Source of the DNA: an uncultured Acholeplasmatales bacterium
GTDB taxonomy: Bacteria > Bacillota_I > Bacilli_A > Acholeplasmatales > Anaeroplasmataceae
Length of the DNA: 56,758 nucleotides
Assembly: GCA_944324805.1 (NCBI GenBank)
Contig: CALUXS010000010.1
Location: 1-56,758 of the forward strand
Direction of reading: 5' to 3'
Part shown: in pieces, positions 9,495 to 18,417 of the stretch
Position numbering within the stretch: the first letter of the stretch is position 1
Layout of the letters: every line of letters begins with the position of its first letter
The notes under the pieces: generated by a model
The model's database searches: none
Told to the model about the DNA's origin: nothing
The model's input: only the letters and a program-made list of their open reading frames with translations
Translations under genes and position numbers: made by a program

Positions 9495-10670
9495 ATGGTT
9501 AATTTATTACGTAGGGTGTTTATAAAAAATTATGAGGATGTTAATAATCCTAAGGTTCGTGATGCGCATGGTAAATTGGCGTGCTTTGTTGGTATTATTT
9601 CAAATTTGATTTTATTTGCATTAAAGATGGCTTTTGGTTTAATTAGTGGTAGTGTTGCTATTATTGGTGATAGTATCAATAACCTATCTGATATGGGAAG
9701 CTCAATTATTACACTTTTAGGATTTAAATTAGCTTCAATGCCTGCTGATAATGAGCATCCTTATGGACATGAGCGCCTTGAATATATAGCTGGATTAATT
9801 GTAAGTATTATTATTCTTGTAGTTGGATTTCAACTTTTGAAGGACTCTATCAATGCAATTATTGAAAATGCTAAGATTGAAGTTAGTGTAATAACGTTAA
9901 TTATTCTAGTTATTTCTATTTTAATTAAAGTTTGGCAAGGCTTGTTTTATAAAAGAATGGCTAAAACAATTAAATCTGTTGCTTTAGAGGCAACAGCCCA
10001 AGATTCTATCAATGACGTTGTTTCAACTGGAGTAATTTTAATAGGAAGTATTGTTATTTTCTTTTTCCCAAATTTGCCATTTGCTCTTGATGGTGTATTA
10101 GGTATTTTTGTAGCTATATTTATATTTATTGGTGGAATTGGTATGATAAAGGAAACTACAAATCCTTTGATTGGTATTAATCCTAATCATGAATACATTA
10201 AAACTATATTAGCTGATATTAGAAAGCATAAAATTGTTATTGATGTTCACGATGTTAGATGTCATATGTATGGCCCTACTAAAGCTTTTATGACACTTCA
10301 TGCAGAAGTTCCTGCTAAGGAAGATTTTTTAGAGGCACACGATGAAATAGATAATATTGAACGTGAAATTAGGAAAAAGTATGGTATTGAGCTTACTATC
10401 CACATGGACCCTGTTGAAAATGATAATAAAGATGTTATGGAACTAAAAGAAGAGGTTGGAAAAGTAATTTCTAGTCTTGGTCTTAGTTTTCATGATTTTA
10501 GATTAGTTAAGGGAAATACACATACTAATGTTTTGTTTGATGTTGCAATTCCTCTTAAATATGAATTGTCAAAGGAAGAAATAAGAAAGAAAATAGAAGA
10601 AAATTTCGTTGGAAAAAATTATTATTTTGTGATAGATTTTGATGGTGAGTATATTGATCCGGCTGCTTAA
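9495..10670 (+). CDS. Cation diffusion facilitator family transporter
   Basis: CDF proteins export divalent metals (Zn, Fe, Mn, Co) in exchange for protons. The 391-residue product has six predicted membrane helices, the TM2 metal motif GDSINNLSDMGSS with the following HPYGHERLEY signature, and the TM5 motif DSINDVVSTG. A long cytosolic ferredoxin-like domain follows (about 215-385). The Asn/Asp-rich TM2 and DxxxD TM5 sites resemble the MMT1/YdfM group, often linked to manganese, but the substrate cannot be read off. GGTGAG precedes the ATG. A small membrane protein gene overlaps its 3' end. Confidence 0.9.
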   Translation: MVNLLRRVFIKNYEDVNNPKVRDAHGKLACFVGIISNLILFALKMAFGLISGSVAIIGDSINNLSDMGSSIITLLGFKLASMPADNEHPYGHERLEYIAGLIVSIIILVVGFQLLKDSINAIIENAKIEVSVITLIILVISILIKVWQGLFYKRMAKTIKSVALEATAQDSINDVVSTGVILIGSIVIFFFPNLPFALDGVLGIFVAIFIFIGGIGMIKETTNPLIGINPNHEYIKTILADIRKHKIVIDVHDVRCHMYGPTKAFMTLHAEVPAKEDFLEAHDEIDNIEREIRKKYGIELTIHMDPVENDNKDVMELKEEVGKVISSLGLSFHDFRLVKGNTHTNVLFDVAIPLKYELSKEEIRKKIEENFVGKNYYFVIDFDGEYIDPAA

Positions 10671-11376
10671 ATATTTCCGTAAATTAGAAAATGGAATTCT
10701 TTTAGATGATAATGAGCTTAAAATAGTTCGTTCTTATTTAGGACTAAGATTTTCATTATATCAGGCAAGAGGAATTTTTTTCCCGATTCTCTTTCTTATA
10801 TTAAGTATAATTATTTTAGTAGCTAATAAAGATTTTTACTTTTTTAGCATAGTATTCGTACTTGCTGCAATTATTTCATTTTTTTACTTTATTCCTATAT
10901 ATCCTCAATATTTTAGAAAAAAATATAATGAAAAATTATTGTTATTTTTAAAAAAATATCTTGAGCCTAATGATTACAAAATAAAATATGTTAGCTATAT
11001 GCCTCATACAGCATATGAAATTTCTAAGAATACGGCATATTTTTGTTATGATGATTATTATTTTAAAATTATTGAGGACTTACTTAATTATGAGCGATAT
11101 TCGATAGGTAAAAAAGAAGTTCTTTTTAAATATCCTGACTATGATAGTTTAAATAAAAAGCCTATTTCCTTTAAATTATCAGATATAGTATCATATTGTT
11201 CTAATTATGATTTAGAATATAAAGAAGATAATTATCAAGATTTAATAGACAATGTTCCTAGCGATGAACCATGCTTGAAGATAAATTTAAAAAATTTTAA
11301 ATCTATTTATATAAGTGGTAACTTAATTAATTATTTTAGACAAATTATTCCACATAAAGAAGTAAATAACTCTTGA
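10642..11376 (+). CDS. Hypothetical membrane protein, 2 TM segments
   Basis: I do not recognise the family. The roughly 244-residue product has a short basic/hydrophilic N-terminus, two closely spaced membrane segments (about 40-85), and a cytosolic tail of about 150 residues rich in Tyr, Asp and Lys. The start overlaps the 3' end of the cation transporter gene by 29 bases. ATG at 10642 has only a weak GTGAT ribosome site, whereas TTG at 10654 sits 5 bases after GGTGAG and is a real alternative, giving a protein 4 residues shorter. The overlap points to translational coupling with the transporter. It ends in TGA, six bases into the rpsF promoter region. Confidence 0.7.
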   Translation: MVSILIRLLKYFRKLENGILLDDNELKIVRSYLGLRFSLYQARGIFFPILFLILSIIILVANKDFYFFSIVFVLAAIISFFYFIPIYPQYFRKKYNEKLLLFLKKYLEPNDYKIKYVSYMPHTAYEISKNTAYFCYDDYYFKIIEDLLNYERYSIGKKEVLFKYPDYDSLNKKPISFKLSDIVSYCSNYDLEYKEDNYQDLIDNVPSDEPCLKINLKNFKSIYISGNLINYFRQIIPHKEVNNS

Positions 11377-11401
11377 TAATATTTACAAAAAAGTGTATAA
11401 T
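11373..11401 (+). promoter_or_regulatory. SigA promoter of rpsF-ssb-rpsR
   Basis: TTGATA (11373-11378) and TATAAT (11396-11401) with 17 bp between; the -35 overlaps the stop codon of the preceding gene. Confidence 0.8.
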
Positions 11402-11405
11402 AGAA

Positions 11406-11462
11406 AAGCATTCGCGGAATGCCCTTGCCTAATACCAATTAGGCCACTAGACCATAAGGAGG
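11406..11462 (+). promoter_or_regulatory. Structured leader of rpsF, candidate S6:S18 autoregulatory element
   Basis: Two hairpins follow the start site: GCATTC/GAATGC (11408-11422) and GCCTAAT-ACCA-ATTAGGC (11427-11444). CCTT (11423-11426) can pair with AAGG (11456-11459), part of the rpsF ribosome site AAGGAGG, which would sequester it. Many bacteria control this operon through binding of S6:S18 to such a leader. The specific consensus of that element was not confirmed here. Confidence 0.4.
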
Positions 11463-11471
11463 TATAATTAA

Positions 11472-11759
11472 ATGAGAAAATATGAAGTTATGTATATTCT
11501 TCGTTCTAATCTAGAACAAGAAGCAATTAAAAAAGAGGTAGAAAATATTAAAAAGATTTTCACTGACAATGCTTCTTCAGTTTTAGAATGTAAAGAATGG
11601 GGTCTTAGAGAATTAGCATACGAAATCGAACATATGCGTAAAGGTTATTATGTTTGGATGTTAGTAGAAGCTACACCTAAGGCAGTTGAAGAATTCAATC
11701 GTATTGTAGGTTATAGTGAAACTGTAATCCGTCACATTGTTGTAAAAGACGGAGAATAA
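11472..11759 (+). CDS. rpsF: 30S ribosomal protein S6
   Basis: S6 binds the central domain of 16S rRNA as a heterodimer with S18, whose gene lies two genes downstream. The 95-residue protein starts MRKYEVMYILR and includes the conserved WGLRELAYEIEHMRKGYYVWM segment split around residues 43-63, plus RIVGYSETVIRHIVV. AAGGAGG is placed 9 bases before the ATG. It is first in rpsF-ssb-rpsR, a near-universal bacterial arrangement, and has a structured leader that may mediate autoregulation. Confidence 0.97.
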   Translation: MRKYEVMYILRSNLEQEAIKKEVENIKKIFTDNASSVLECKEWGLRELAYEIEHMRKGYYVWMLVEATPKAVEEFNRIVGYSETVIRHIVVKDGE

Positions 11760-11772
11760 GAGGTGTATAAGA

Positions 11773-12279
11773 ATGAATAAGGTAGTCTTAACTGGTAGAA
11801 TTACTAGAGATCCAGAAATTCGTTATACCCAAACCGGAATAGGGACGGTATCTTTTTCCCTAGCTGTTGATCGTCAAATTAAAGACGCTTCAGGTAATAG
11901 ACAAGCTGATTTCATCAATTGTGTTGCATGGCGTAATCAAGCAGAGTTTATTTCTCGATACATTAAAAAGGGATATATGCTTTGTGTAGAGGGTCGTATT
12001 ACAACAAGAAGCTACCAAGGTCAAGATAATGCTATGCATTATGTTACAGAGGTAGTTGTTGATCAAGTTGAAAATTTGACACCACGTCAAAATGATATGA
12101 ACGGCTATGTAGATAATAGACAAGCAGGAATGCAAACTAATTATCAACAACCATCATATCAACAACCAAGCTATCAGCAGCCAACTTACCAACAACCTAC
12201 AAATCAACAATCAAATTATGATAATGGTCCAATGTCTATTAACAATTTGAGTGTTGATGATGATGATTTACCATTTTAG
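11773..12279 (+). CDS. ssb: Single-stranded DNA-binding protein
   Basis: SSB coats single-stranded DNA in replication, repair and recombination, and recruits partners through its C-terminal tip. The 168-residue protein has the OB fold (about 1-105; [32 protein letters not shown]). A Gln/Pro/Tyr-rich linker of YQQP units follows (about 122-145), then the acidic tip DDDDLPF that binds replication proteins. It lies 13 bases after rpsF and 14 before rpsR. The linker repeats are usual for SSB and vary between species. Confidence 0.97.
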   Translation: MNKVVLTGRITRDPEIRYTQTGIGTVSFSLAVDRQIKDASGNRQADFINCVAWRNQAEFISRYIKKGYMLCVEGRITTRSYQGQDNAMHYVTEVVVDQVENLTPRQNDMNGYVDNRQAGMQTNYQQPSYQQPSYQQPTYQQPTNQQSNYDNGPMSINNLSVDDDDLPF

Positions 12280-12293
12280 AAAGGAGAATAATT

Positions 12294-12542
12294 ATGCAAA
12301 ATAATCGTAAGAATGATCGTGACTTCCCACGTCGTGGTCGTAAAAAAGAATGCTATTTTACTAAGAATCATATCGAGCACATTGATTTCAAGGATGTTGA
12401 CTTATTAAAACAATTTATCACTGAAAGAGGAAAGATTTTACCTCGTCGTGTTAAAGGTACAAGTGCTAGATATCAACGTAAGTTAGCTATCGCAATCAAA
12501 AGAGCACGTCATATGGCATTATTACCATTCGTAAAAGAATAG
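12294..12542 (+). CDS. rpsR: 30S ribosomal protein S18
   Basis: S18 pairs with S6 on the platform of the small subunit. The 82-residue protein has the family core: [19 protein letters not shown] (about 30-48), [24 protein letters not shown] split around residues 51-74, and the terminal LLPF. Its N-terminus is basic and slightly extended. AAAGGAG precedes the ATG. It is last in the operon, followed by a strong terminator at 12550. Confidence 0.97.
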   Translation: MQNNRKNDRDFPRRGRKKECYFTKNHIEHIDFKDVDLLKQFITERGKILPRRVKGTSARYQRKLAIAIKRARHMALLPFVKE

Positions 12543-12549
12543 TATTTTT

Positions 12550-12597
12550 AAGGAATATAATGTGGGTTTTAAACCTATGTATATTCCTTTTTTATTT
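12550..12597 (+). terminator. Terminator after rpsR
   Basis: AAGGAATATA (12550-12559) pairs with TATATTCCTT (12580-12589), with an inner GGGTTT/AAACCT stem, followed by a T-rich tract. Confidence 0.85.
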
Positions 12598-12618
12598 TAA
12601 TAGAGGCTTTTGTTTTAG

Positions 12619-12647
12619 TTGTAAAAAAAATAAAAAATTGCTATAAT
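12619..12647 (+). promoter_or_regulatory. Promoter of the gdpP-rplI/dnaB/prfA genes
   Basis: TTGTAA (12619-12624), 17 bp, TATAAT (12642-12647), then the ribosome site GGGGTGAT at 12658. Confidence 0.65.
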
Positions 12648-12669
12648 TAATAAAGATGGGGTGATATTC

Positions 12670-15105
12670 ATGGTAAACGGAATTCTATGCATGGTAAGTT
12701 TTTTTCTTAGCGGAATCTTTTGGTACCTTTTTGGTATTGCACCAATGGAAGGACACGCTAAATTAATATATTTCATATTAGCATGTGGCTTTATTTTACT
12801 TGGTATTATTTTTATCTTTTTATATTTTTATTTAAAGGAAAGAAAAAATGTTAAAGACTTACAAGAGCAAATAAAGGTATGGGGAAATACAACATATCAT
12901 ATTAATGCATCAGGTGATGTAGCTTTTGAAGAAATGCCTATTGGTATTGTAGTTTATGATGATAATAAACTTATTAAATGGTTTAATAATTATATGCAAG
13001 ATATTGTCCAAGCTAAACTAAATGATAGTCCTTTAACAACCATTAGCGGTGACATATTAAATAGAATTGAAAGTAATCAAGAAAAATTTTTAGTTAAAAT
13101 TGGTGAAAATGTATACGATTGTGTTCATTACAAGGAAAATAAATTATTATACTTTTTCGATGTTACAAGTCGTGAGGAGTTAAAACAAAAATATCAAAAT
13201 AGAACTCTTGCAATGGGAATAGTTGTGGTTGATAACCTTGAAGAATCATTAAAACGTTATGATTTACAGGGTAAAACAACTATTAGTGGACAAATATTAG
13301 GTAAGATTTCTAATTATTTTGAAAGCTTTAATTGTTTTTTTCAAACAGTAGATGATGATAGAATGATTTTCATTTGCGATAGATATGATTTGAATAGAAT
13401 GATTGATGATAAATTTAGTATTTTAAATGGAATAAGAGAGATTTCTAAGAGCGCACACTTAAAGACAACAATTAGTATAGGAGCTGCTTGTTTTGATTCA
13501 AAGGGTTCAGAATTTGTTGGAAAGGTTAATGGTGCCGTTGAATTGGCAGAAAAGCGTGGTGGAGATCAGGCTGTAGTTAATATTCAAAATGAGAGTATTC
13601 GTTATATTGGCGGAGAATTGAATGCCTTAGAAAAGAATACTTTGGTTACAGCTCGTATGCAAACAACAGCATTACGTGATATTTCATTAAATGCTAGCAA
13701 TGTAATAATTATGGCTCATAAGGCTGCTGATTGTGACGCTTTAGGTGCAATGATTGGAGCGTTACGTCTGGTTCAAAGTTTTGGAGTAAAGGACGTAAAA
13801 ATCGTGCTTGAAAGAAAGTATTTAGATGTAACTGCTAAAAGGGCTTATGATGCTTTAATTGAAATGGATCCTGATTTTGAAGATGAATTAATTACAGAAG
13901 AAAAAGCCTTGTTTGAAATGGGTGAGGATACATTATTATTAATTTGTGATACTCAAGCCCCAAAATTAGTCATGTTTGATGAGGTATTAAAAAGAGCTAG
14001 CCACTTAGCAATTATTGATCATCATCGTGTTGGTGATGTTGATTTTGAACATGTTGAAATGTCTTATGTTGAAACATATTCTTCATCAACAGTTGAACTA
14101 ATTTCAGAAATGCTTATTTTCAGTTCACAAACTAAGATAAATGCCGTGGAAGCGACAATTATGCTTTCTGGTATTATTGTCGATACAAATAACTTTACAT
14201 ATCGTTCTGGTTCGAGAACCTTTGAGGCAGCCTCAACATTAAAGGAATTAGGTGCTGATATGGTTAAGGTAAGAAAGCTATTGCGTGATAGCTATGATGC
14301 TGAAAAAGAAATGGCTGAAGCTTTACTTAATGCTAAAATTTACTTTAATCGTTTTGCAATAGTAACTATTGATAAGGAAAATATGTCTGATAGAACATTA
14401 TTAGCTCGTATTTCTGAGCGTTTATTGACAGTAGAAGGAATAGATGCAGCTTTCACTATTGCTAATATGACTGATGGTACAGTTTCTGTTTCTAGTAGAA
14501 GTTTAGAGGGTGTAAATGTTCAAATCATAATGGAAGAGCTTGGTGGTGGTGGTCATCTTCAACAGGCTGCTTGCCAACTTAAAGATAAGAATATTGAAGA
14601 GGTTAAAGAACTAATTTTAAATATTTTAAAACGTGATTATGGATATGAAGGAGAAGAAAAAATGAAAGTAATTTTAACTGTTGATGTCAAAGGAAAAGGT
14701 AAAAAGGATGATATTATTGAAGTAAATAATGGTTATGGCAATTATTTAATCAATAATAATATGGGACTTTTAGCTAATGAAGCTAATTTGAAGAAATTAG
14801 CTGAAAATCAAAAGCAAGCTGCCCTAGATGAGACAAATCGTATAAATTTACTTAATAAATTGAAATCTGAAATTGATGGGAAATCCGTTACAATTTATTT
14901 AAAGGTTGGTGCTGACGGAAAAGCCTTCGGTCATGTTACTTCTAAGTTAATCTGTGATGAATTTGAAGCTCAAAATGGTATTCGTCTTGATAAGAAAAAA
15001 CTAGAATTACCTAGCGATATTAATGCTATTGGTATTTATACGGCAAATATTGTTTTAGATAAAGGTATTGTTGCAAGCTTCCAAGTAAATGTAATAGGTA
15101 ATTAA
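12670..15105 (+). CDS. GdpP-type c-di-AMP phosphodiesterase fused to ribosomal protein L9
   Basis: One frame encodes two proteins that are usually separate neighbours. Residues 1-650 match GdpP: two N-terminal TM helices (about 1-55), a degenerate PAS region, a degenerate GGDEF domain (about 170-300), then DHH (AHKAADCDALG about 348-360, CDTQ, IIDHHR) and DHHA1 (GGGGHLQQAACQ), with the metal-binding Asp and His residues kept; the family hydrolyses c-di-AMP to pApA. Residues 665-811 are a complete bL9 starting MKVILTVDVKGKGKK with NNGYGNYLI. An in-frame ATG at 14662 sits 7 bases after GAAGGAG, so free L9 could also be made. The main start 12670 is chosen over GTG 12661 because GGGGTGAT precedes it. 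Confidence 0.92.
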   Translation: MVNGILCMVSFFLSGIFWYLFGIAPMEGHAKLIYFILACGFILLGIIFIFLYFYLKERKNVKDLQEQIKVWGNTTYHINASGDVAFEEMPIGIVVYDDNKLIKWFNNYMQDIVQAKLNDSPLTTISGDILNRIESNQEKFLVKIGENVYDCVHYKENKLLYFFDVTSREELKQKYQNRTLAMGIVVVDNLEESLKRYDLQGKTTISGQILGKISNYFESFNCFFQTVDDDRMIFICDRYDLNRMIDDKFSILNGIREISKSAHLKTTISIGAACFDSKGSEFVGKVNGAVELAEKRGGDQAVVNIQNESIRYIGGELNALEKNTLVTARMQTTALRDISLNASNVIIMAHKAADCDALGAMIGALRLVQSFGVKDVKIVLERKYLDVTAKRAYDALIEMDPDFEDELITEEKALFEMGEDTLLLICDTQAPKLVMFDEVLKRASHLAIIDHHRVGDVDFEHVEMSYVETYSSSTVELISEMLIFSSQTKINAVEATIMLSGIIVDTNNFTYRSGSRTFEAASTLKELGADMVKVRKLLRDSYDAEKEMAEALLNAKIYFNRFAIVTIDKENMSDRTLLARISERLLTVEGIDAAFTIANMTDGTVSVSSRSLEGVNVQIIMEELGGGGHLQQAACQLKDKNIEEVKELILNILKRDYGYEGEEKMKVILTVDVKGKGKKDDIIEVNNGYGNYLINNNMGLLANEANLKKLAENQKQAALDETNRINLLNKLKSEIDGKSVTIYLKVGADGKAFGHVTSKLICDEFEAQNGIRLDKKKLELPSDINAIGIYTANIVLDKGIVASFQVNVIGN
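14648..14664 (+). promoter_or_regulatory. rplI: Internal ribosome site and start codon for free L9
   Basis: AAGGAG (14648-14653) precedes the in-frame ATG at 14662-14664, exactly where L9 normally begins (MKVIL). Initiation here would yield a 147-residue standalone bL9 ending at 15105. The bases also encode the GdpP-L9 linker (GYEGEEK). Confidence 0.6.
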
Positions 15106-15107
15106 TT

Positions 15108-16442
15108 ATGCAACAGCGTTTAGTTATTCCATCTAATGTAGATGCAGAAATAGCTTTACTAGGCTGTATTATAATTGATGAATCTGCCTTTGTGCATGTT
15201 GTTGATATGGTGGAACTAGATGATTTTTATGATCCACATAATAAGGCTATTTTTAAGGCTATGTCAACAATTTATGCTAATGGGCAAAATATTGATATAA
15301 CAACCTTGTTGAGCTATTTAGAAAAGGAAAATCTTTTAGAACAAGTAGGTGGCTATGAATATCTAGCCAACTTATCAAATATTGGTTATTCAACGTCTAA
15401 TATTGATACATATATTGAGTTAATCACTGATGCTTCTTTGAGAAGAAAAACAATAAATTTACTTAATAACTTATCACAAGAAGGATATAAGTCAGAAAAA
15501 AGTACTTTTGATTATGTTGAAGAAATTGAAAAAGCTGTTTTTGAACTTTCACGCAGAAGAAGAGTAGATTCTTTTAGAACAATTGCTGATGTGTCAAAGC
15601 AGGTATTATTCAATACGGAAGCTAATTCAAATCAAAAGGAAGAAATAATTGGACTAAAAACTGGCTTCTCTAAGGTTGATAGAATTACTTTAGGCTTTCA
15701 ACCAGGACAGTTATTGATATTAGCGGCTCGTCCTGCTATGGGAAAGTCAGCAATGGCAATCAATTTAGCATGTAATATTGCTAGTAAAAATAAAAATGGT
15801 CATGCTAATGTAGCTATGTTTTCACTAGAAATGACTGCAGAGCAATTAGTTGAAAGAATGATTGCAAGTGACTCAAAGATTCAGCTTTCTGATATTAAAA
15901 CAGGTAAAATTGGATCATCTGAGTGGATAAGATTTAATACAAGCTGCTCTAGATTAAGTAAATTAGGTTTATTTTTTGATGATTCAACCGATTTAACTGT
16001 AGCTAAAATTAGAGCAAAATGTAGAAAACTTGCAGTTGATCAAGGATTAGATTTTGTTGTAATAGATTATTTACAGCTTATAAATAGTGAAAATGATTCA
16101 AAGTCTGCTCAAGAGGCAGTCGCAAAAATATCACGTGAATTAAAGCTAATGGCAATGGAATTGAAAATCCCTGTAATGGCATTATCGCAGCTTTCTCGTG
16201 CCGTTGAAAAGCGTGAAGATAGACATCCAATAATGGCAGATTTGCGTGATTCTGGTAGTATCGAGCAAGATGCTGATATAGTTATGTTTTTATATCGTGA
16301 TGATTATTATAATAAATCTTCTACTCGTAAGGGTGAAGCTGATTTAATTATTGCAAAGAACCGTAGTGGTTCGACACATGAAGGGTTACCAATGCTTTTT
16401 AATGGTGCCTGCGCATGTTTTGATGAAAAATTGGAAGAATAG
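15108..16442 (+). CDS. dnaB: Replicative DNA helicase DnaB
   Basis: This is the hexameric 5'-3' helicase that unwinds DNA at the replication fork. The 444-residue protein has the N-terminal primase-interacting domain (about 5-105; VDAEIALLGCIIIDESAF) and the RecA-like domain with Walker A ARPAMGKSA (about 205-213), the Walker B region VVIDYLQLI, and SQLSRAVEKREDRHP plus DLRDSGSIEQDAD near the C-terminus. Length is typical. It starts two bases after gdpP-rplI, with no strong ribosome site of its own, so it probably depends on coupling. Ends 15 bases before prfA. Confidence 0.97.
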   Translation: MQQRLVIPSNVDAEIALLGCIIIDESAFVHVVDMVELDDFYDPHNKAIFKAMSTIYANGQNIDITTLLSYLEKENLLEQVGGYEYLANLSNIGYSTSNIDTYIELITDASLRRKTINLLNNLSQEGYKSEKSTFDYVEEIEKAVFELSRRRRVDSFRTIADVSKQVLFNTEANSNQKEEIIGLKTGFSKVDRITLGFQPGQLLILAARPAMGKSAMAINLACNIASKNKNGHANVAMFSLEMTAEQLVERMIASDSKIQLSDIKTGKIGSSEWIRFNTSCSRLSKLGLFFDDSTDLTVAKIRAKCRKLAVDQGLDFVVIDYLQLINSENDSKSAQEAVAKISRELKLMAMELKIPVMALSQLSRAVEKREDRHPIMADLRDSGSIEQDADIVMFLYRDDYYNKSSTRKGEADLIIAKNRSGSTHEGLPMLFNGACACFDEKLEE

Positions 16443-16457
16443 AATGGAGAAATTACG

Positions 16458-17528
16458 ATGGTTGATCGTTTAGAAATGATGGAAAAGCGTTATGAAGAGC
16501 TAAACCAATTACTACAAGATCCTGAAGTAGTTATGAATATTAAGTTAGTTACTGAATACGCTAAAGAACAAAAAAATTTAGAAAAAACTGTTGTTTTATA
16601 TCGTGAGTTAAAAAAATTAGAAGCTAGCTTACCTGATCTTAGAGAAATGAAAAAGTCTGATGATGAAGATTTAGCATTAATGGCTGCTGAAGAGCTAGAA
16701 GAAAGTGAAAATAGAATTAAGCAAATTAATGAAGAAATAAAATTACAACTTTTGCCAAAAGATCCAAATGATGACAAAAATGTTATTATGGAAATTAGAG
16801 GTGCTGTTGGTGGTGATGAAGCCAATATTTTTGCCGGTGATTTATATAGAATGTATTCAAAATATGCAGAATCAAAGGGTTGGAAAATAGAGGTATTAGA
16901 TACTGTAGAATCTGAAATGGGTGGATACTCTTCTATTCAATTTATGGTTAAAGGTGAAAATATTTATTCATTCTTAAAATATGAATCTGGTGGACATCGT
17001 GTACAACGTGTTCCTCAAACAGAATCACAAGGAAGAATTCATACTTCAATTGCTACTGTATTAGTTATGCCTGAGGCTCCTGAATTAGAATTTGAGCTAG
17101 ATATGAATGATATTCGTGTTGATACATTCTGTTCTTCAGGTCCTGGTGGACAAGGTGTAAATACAACTTATAGTGCAGTTCGTGTTACACATATTCCAAC
17201 TGGTGTTGCAGTTGCTTGTCAAATTCATCGTTCACAACATGAAAATAAGGCTGCTGCTCTTCAATTATTACGCGCTCGTATTTATGACCAAATGTTACAA
17301 GAAAAAGAAGCAAAAGAAGGAGCAGAACGTCAATCTTTAGTTGGCCATGGTGAACGTAGCGAAAAGATTCGTACATATAATTACCCTCAAAATAGAGTTA
17401 CTGATCATCGTATAGGATTTACTATTAATCGTCTAGATGTAATAATGGATGGTAAGCTTGATTTAGTAATTCAAGAATTAATAAATGAGGATCAAAAACG
17501 TAAATTAGAAGCTGAGTCTTCTAAATAA
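16458..17528 (+). CDS. prfA: Peptide chain release factor 1
   Basis: RF1 recognises UAA and UAG and triggers release of the finished peptide. The 356-residue protein has the coiled N-terminal domain (about 1-100), the GGQ loop GPGGQGVNTTYSAVR (about 229-243) whose Gln is the methylation target of PrmC, and an HRSQHENK segment. RF1 rather than RF2 is indicated by overall length, by the absence of the RF2 programmed frameshift, and by the next gene being prmC. GGAG precedes the ATG at 16458. Confidence 0.96.
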   Translation: MVDRLEMMEKRYEELNQLLQDPEVVMNIKLVTEYAKEQKNLEKTVVLYRELKKLEASLPDLREMKKSDDEDLALMAAEELEESENRIKQINEEIKLQLLPKDPNDDKNVIMEIRGAVGGDEANIFAGDLYRMYSKYAESKGWKIEVLDTVESEMGGYSSIQFMVKGENIYSFLKYESGGHRVQRVPQTESQGRIHTSIATVLVMPEAPELEFELDMNDIRVDTFCSSGPGGQGVNTTYSAVRVTHIPTGVAVACQIHRSQHENKAAALQLLRARIYDQMLQEKEAKEGAERQSLVGHGERSEKIRTYNYPQNRVTDHRIGFTINRLDVIMDGKLDLVIQELINEDQKRKLEAESSK

Positions 17529-17552
17529 AAGCTCACTTTGTGAGCTTTTTTT
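17528..17552 (+). terminator. Terminator or attenuator between prfA and prmC
   Basis: AAGCTCAC (17529-17536), loop TTT, GTGAGCTT (17540-17547), then seven T. It sits in the 34-bp gap, and no separate prmC promoter is evident, so it may act as a partial attenuator. Confidence 0.75.
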
Positions 17553-17562
17553 AAAGGAGAAA

Positions 17563-18417
17563 ATGATGATAGTTAGAAAATTTATTAAGGAAAAGGAAAG
17601 AGAAGCTTTAGAAAATAATAAAGAAGATAGTGCAGTAATTTTATTACTTTGTCATATTATGAATATTGAAACAACAAAGCTATTTTTATTATTAGATGAT
17701 GAACTTTCTACAGATATTATTGAAAAATTTAATGAACAATTTGACTTATATTTACATCATAACAAACCTATACAATATTTAATAGGAACAAGCTGTTTTT
17801 ATGGGTATGATTTTATAGTTAACGAAGATGTTTTAATACCTCGTTTTGAAACAGAAGAGTTGGTTGAAAATGTATTGTATCGTTATGATAAATATTTTAA
17901 AAATCAAAAAATAAAAGTTGCTGATGTAGCAACAGGAAGTGGTTGTATTGGTATTACATTAGCACTAGAAGAACCAAATTTAGATGTTTATGCAACTGAT
18001 ATTTCTAGTAATGCATTAGCTGTTGCAAGAAAAAATGCGGAAAAATTAGGAGCTAATGTCAAATTTTATGAAGGAGATATGCTAGAACCATTAAATGATA
18101 AATTTGACATTTTAGTATCTAATCCTCCTTATATACCAGAAAATGAAGAGGTAATGAGTTTAGTTAAGGATAATGAACCAAATATTGCCTTGTTTGGTGG
18201 TCTTGATGGTTTAAAGTTCTATAATATAATTTTACGTGATGCTAAAAGAATTTTAAAAGATAGAGCTATGATAGCATTTGAACATGGCTATGATAAGAAA
18301 AAAGAAATAGAAGCCTTAGCTAAAAAATATTTTCCATTAGCAAAGGTAGAAACATTAAAGGATTTAGAAGGAAAGGATAGAATGACATTCATTTATATAG
18401 GTGATTTTAATGAGTAA
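17563..18417 (+). CDS. prmC: Peptide chain release factor N5-glutamine methyltransferase
   Basis: PrmC methylates the Gln of the GGQ loop of release factors with S-adenosylmethionine. The 284-residue protein has an N-terminal helical domain and a Rossmann methyltransferase domain with DVATGSGCIGITLALE (SAM loop, about 122-137), and the catalytic NPPY motif (about 187-190) that holds the glutamine. The first ATG (17563) lies three bases after AGGAGA; the adjacent ATG at 17566 is better spaced and equally possible. Its substrate gene prfA is immediately upstream. It overlaps sua5 by 8 bases. Confidence 0.95.
   Translation: MMIVRKFIKEKEREALENNKEDSAVILLLCHIMNIETTKLFLLLDDELSTDIIEKFNEQFDLYLHHNKPIQYLIGTSCFYGYDFIVNEDVLIPRFETEELVENVLYRYDKYFKNQKIKVADVATGSGCIGITLALEEPNLDVYATDISSNALAVARKNAEKLGANVKFYEGDMLEPLNDKFDILVSNPPYIPENEEVMSLVKDNEPNIALFGGLDGLKFYNIILRDAKRILKDRAMIAFEHGYDKKKEIEALAKKYFPLAKVETLKDLEGKDRMTFIYIGDFNE

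Noticed and set aside
12100-12220. CAACAACCA-type direct repeats as a CRISPR or mobile repeat
   Set aside because: They are in-frame YQQP codons of the SSB linker, a low-complexity feature usual for the family. No CRISPR array was found anywhere in the window.
17185-17376. Poly-Leu minus-strand frame in prfA
   Set aside because: Antisense shadow of the GAA/GCA-rich RF1 coding sequence; no ribosome site or homology.
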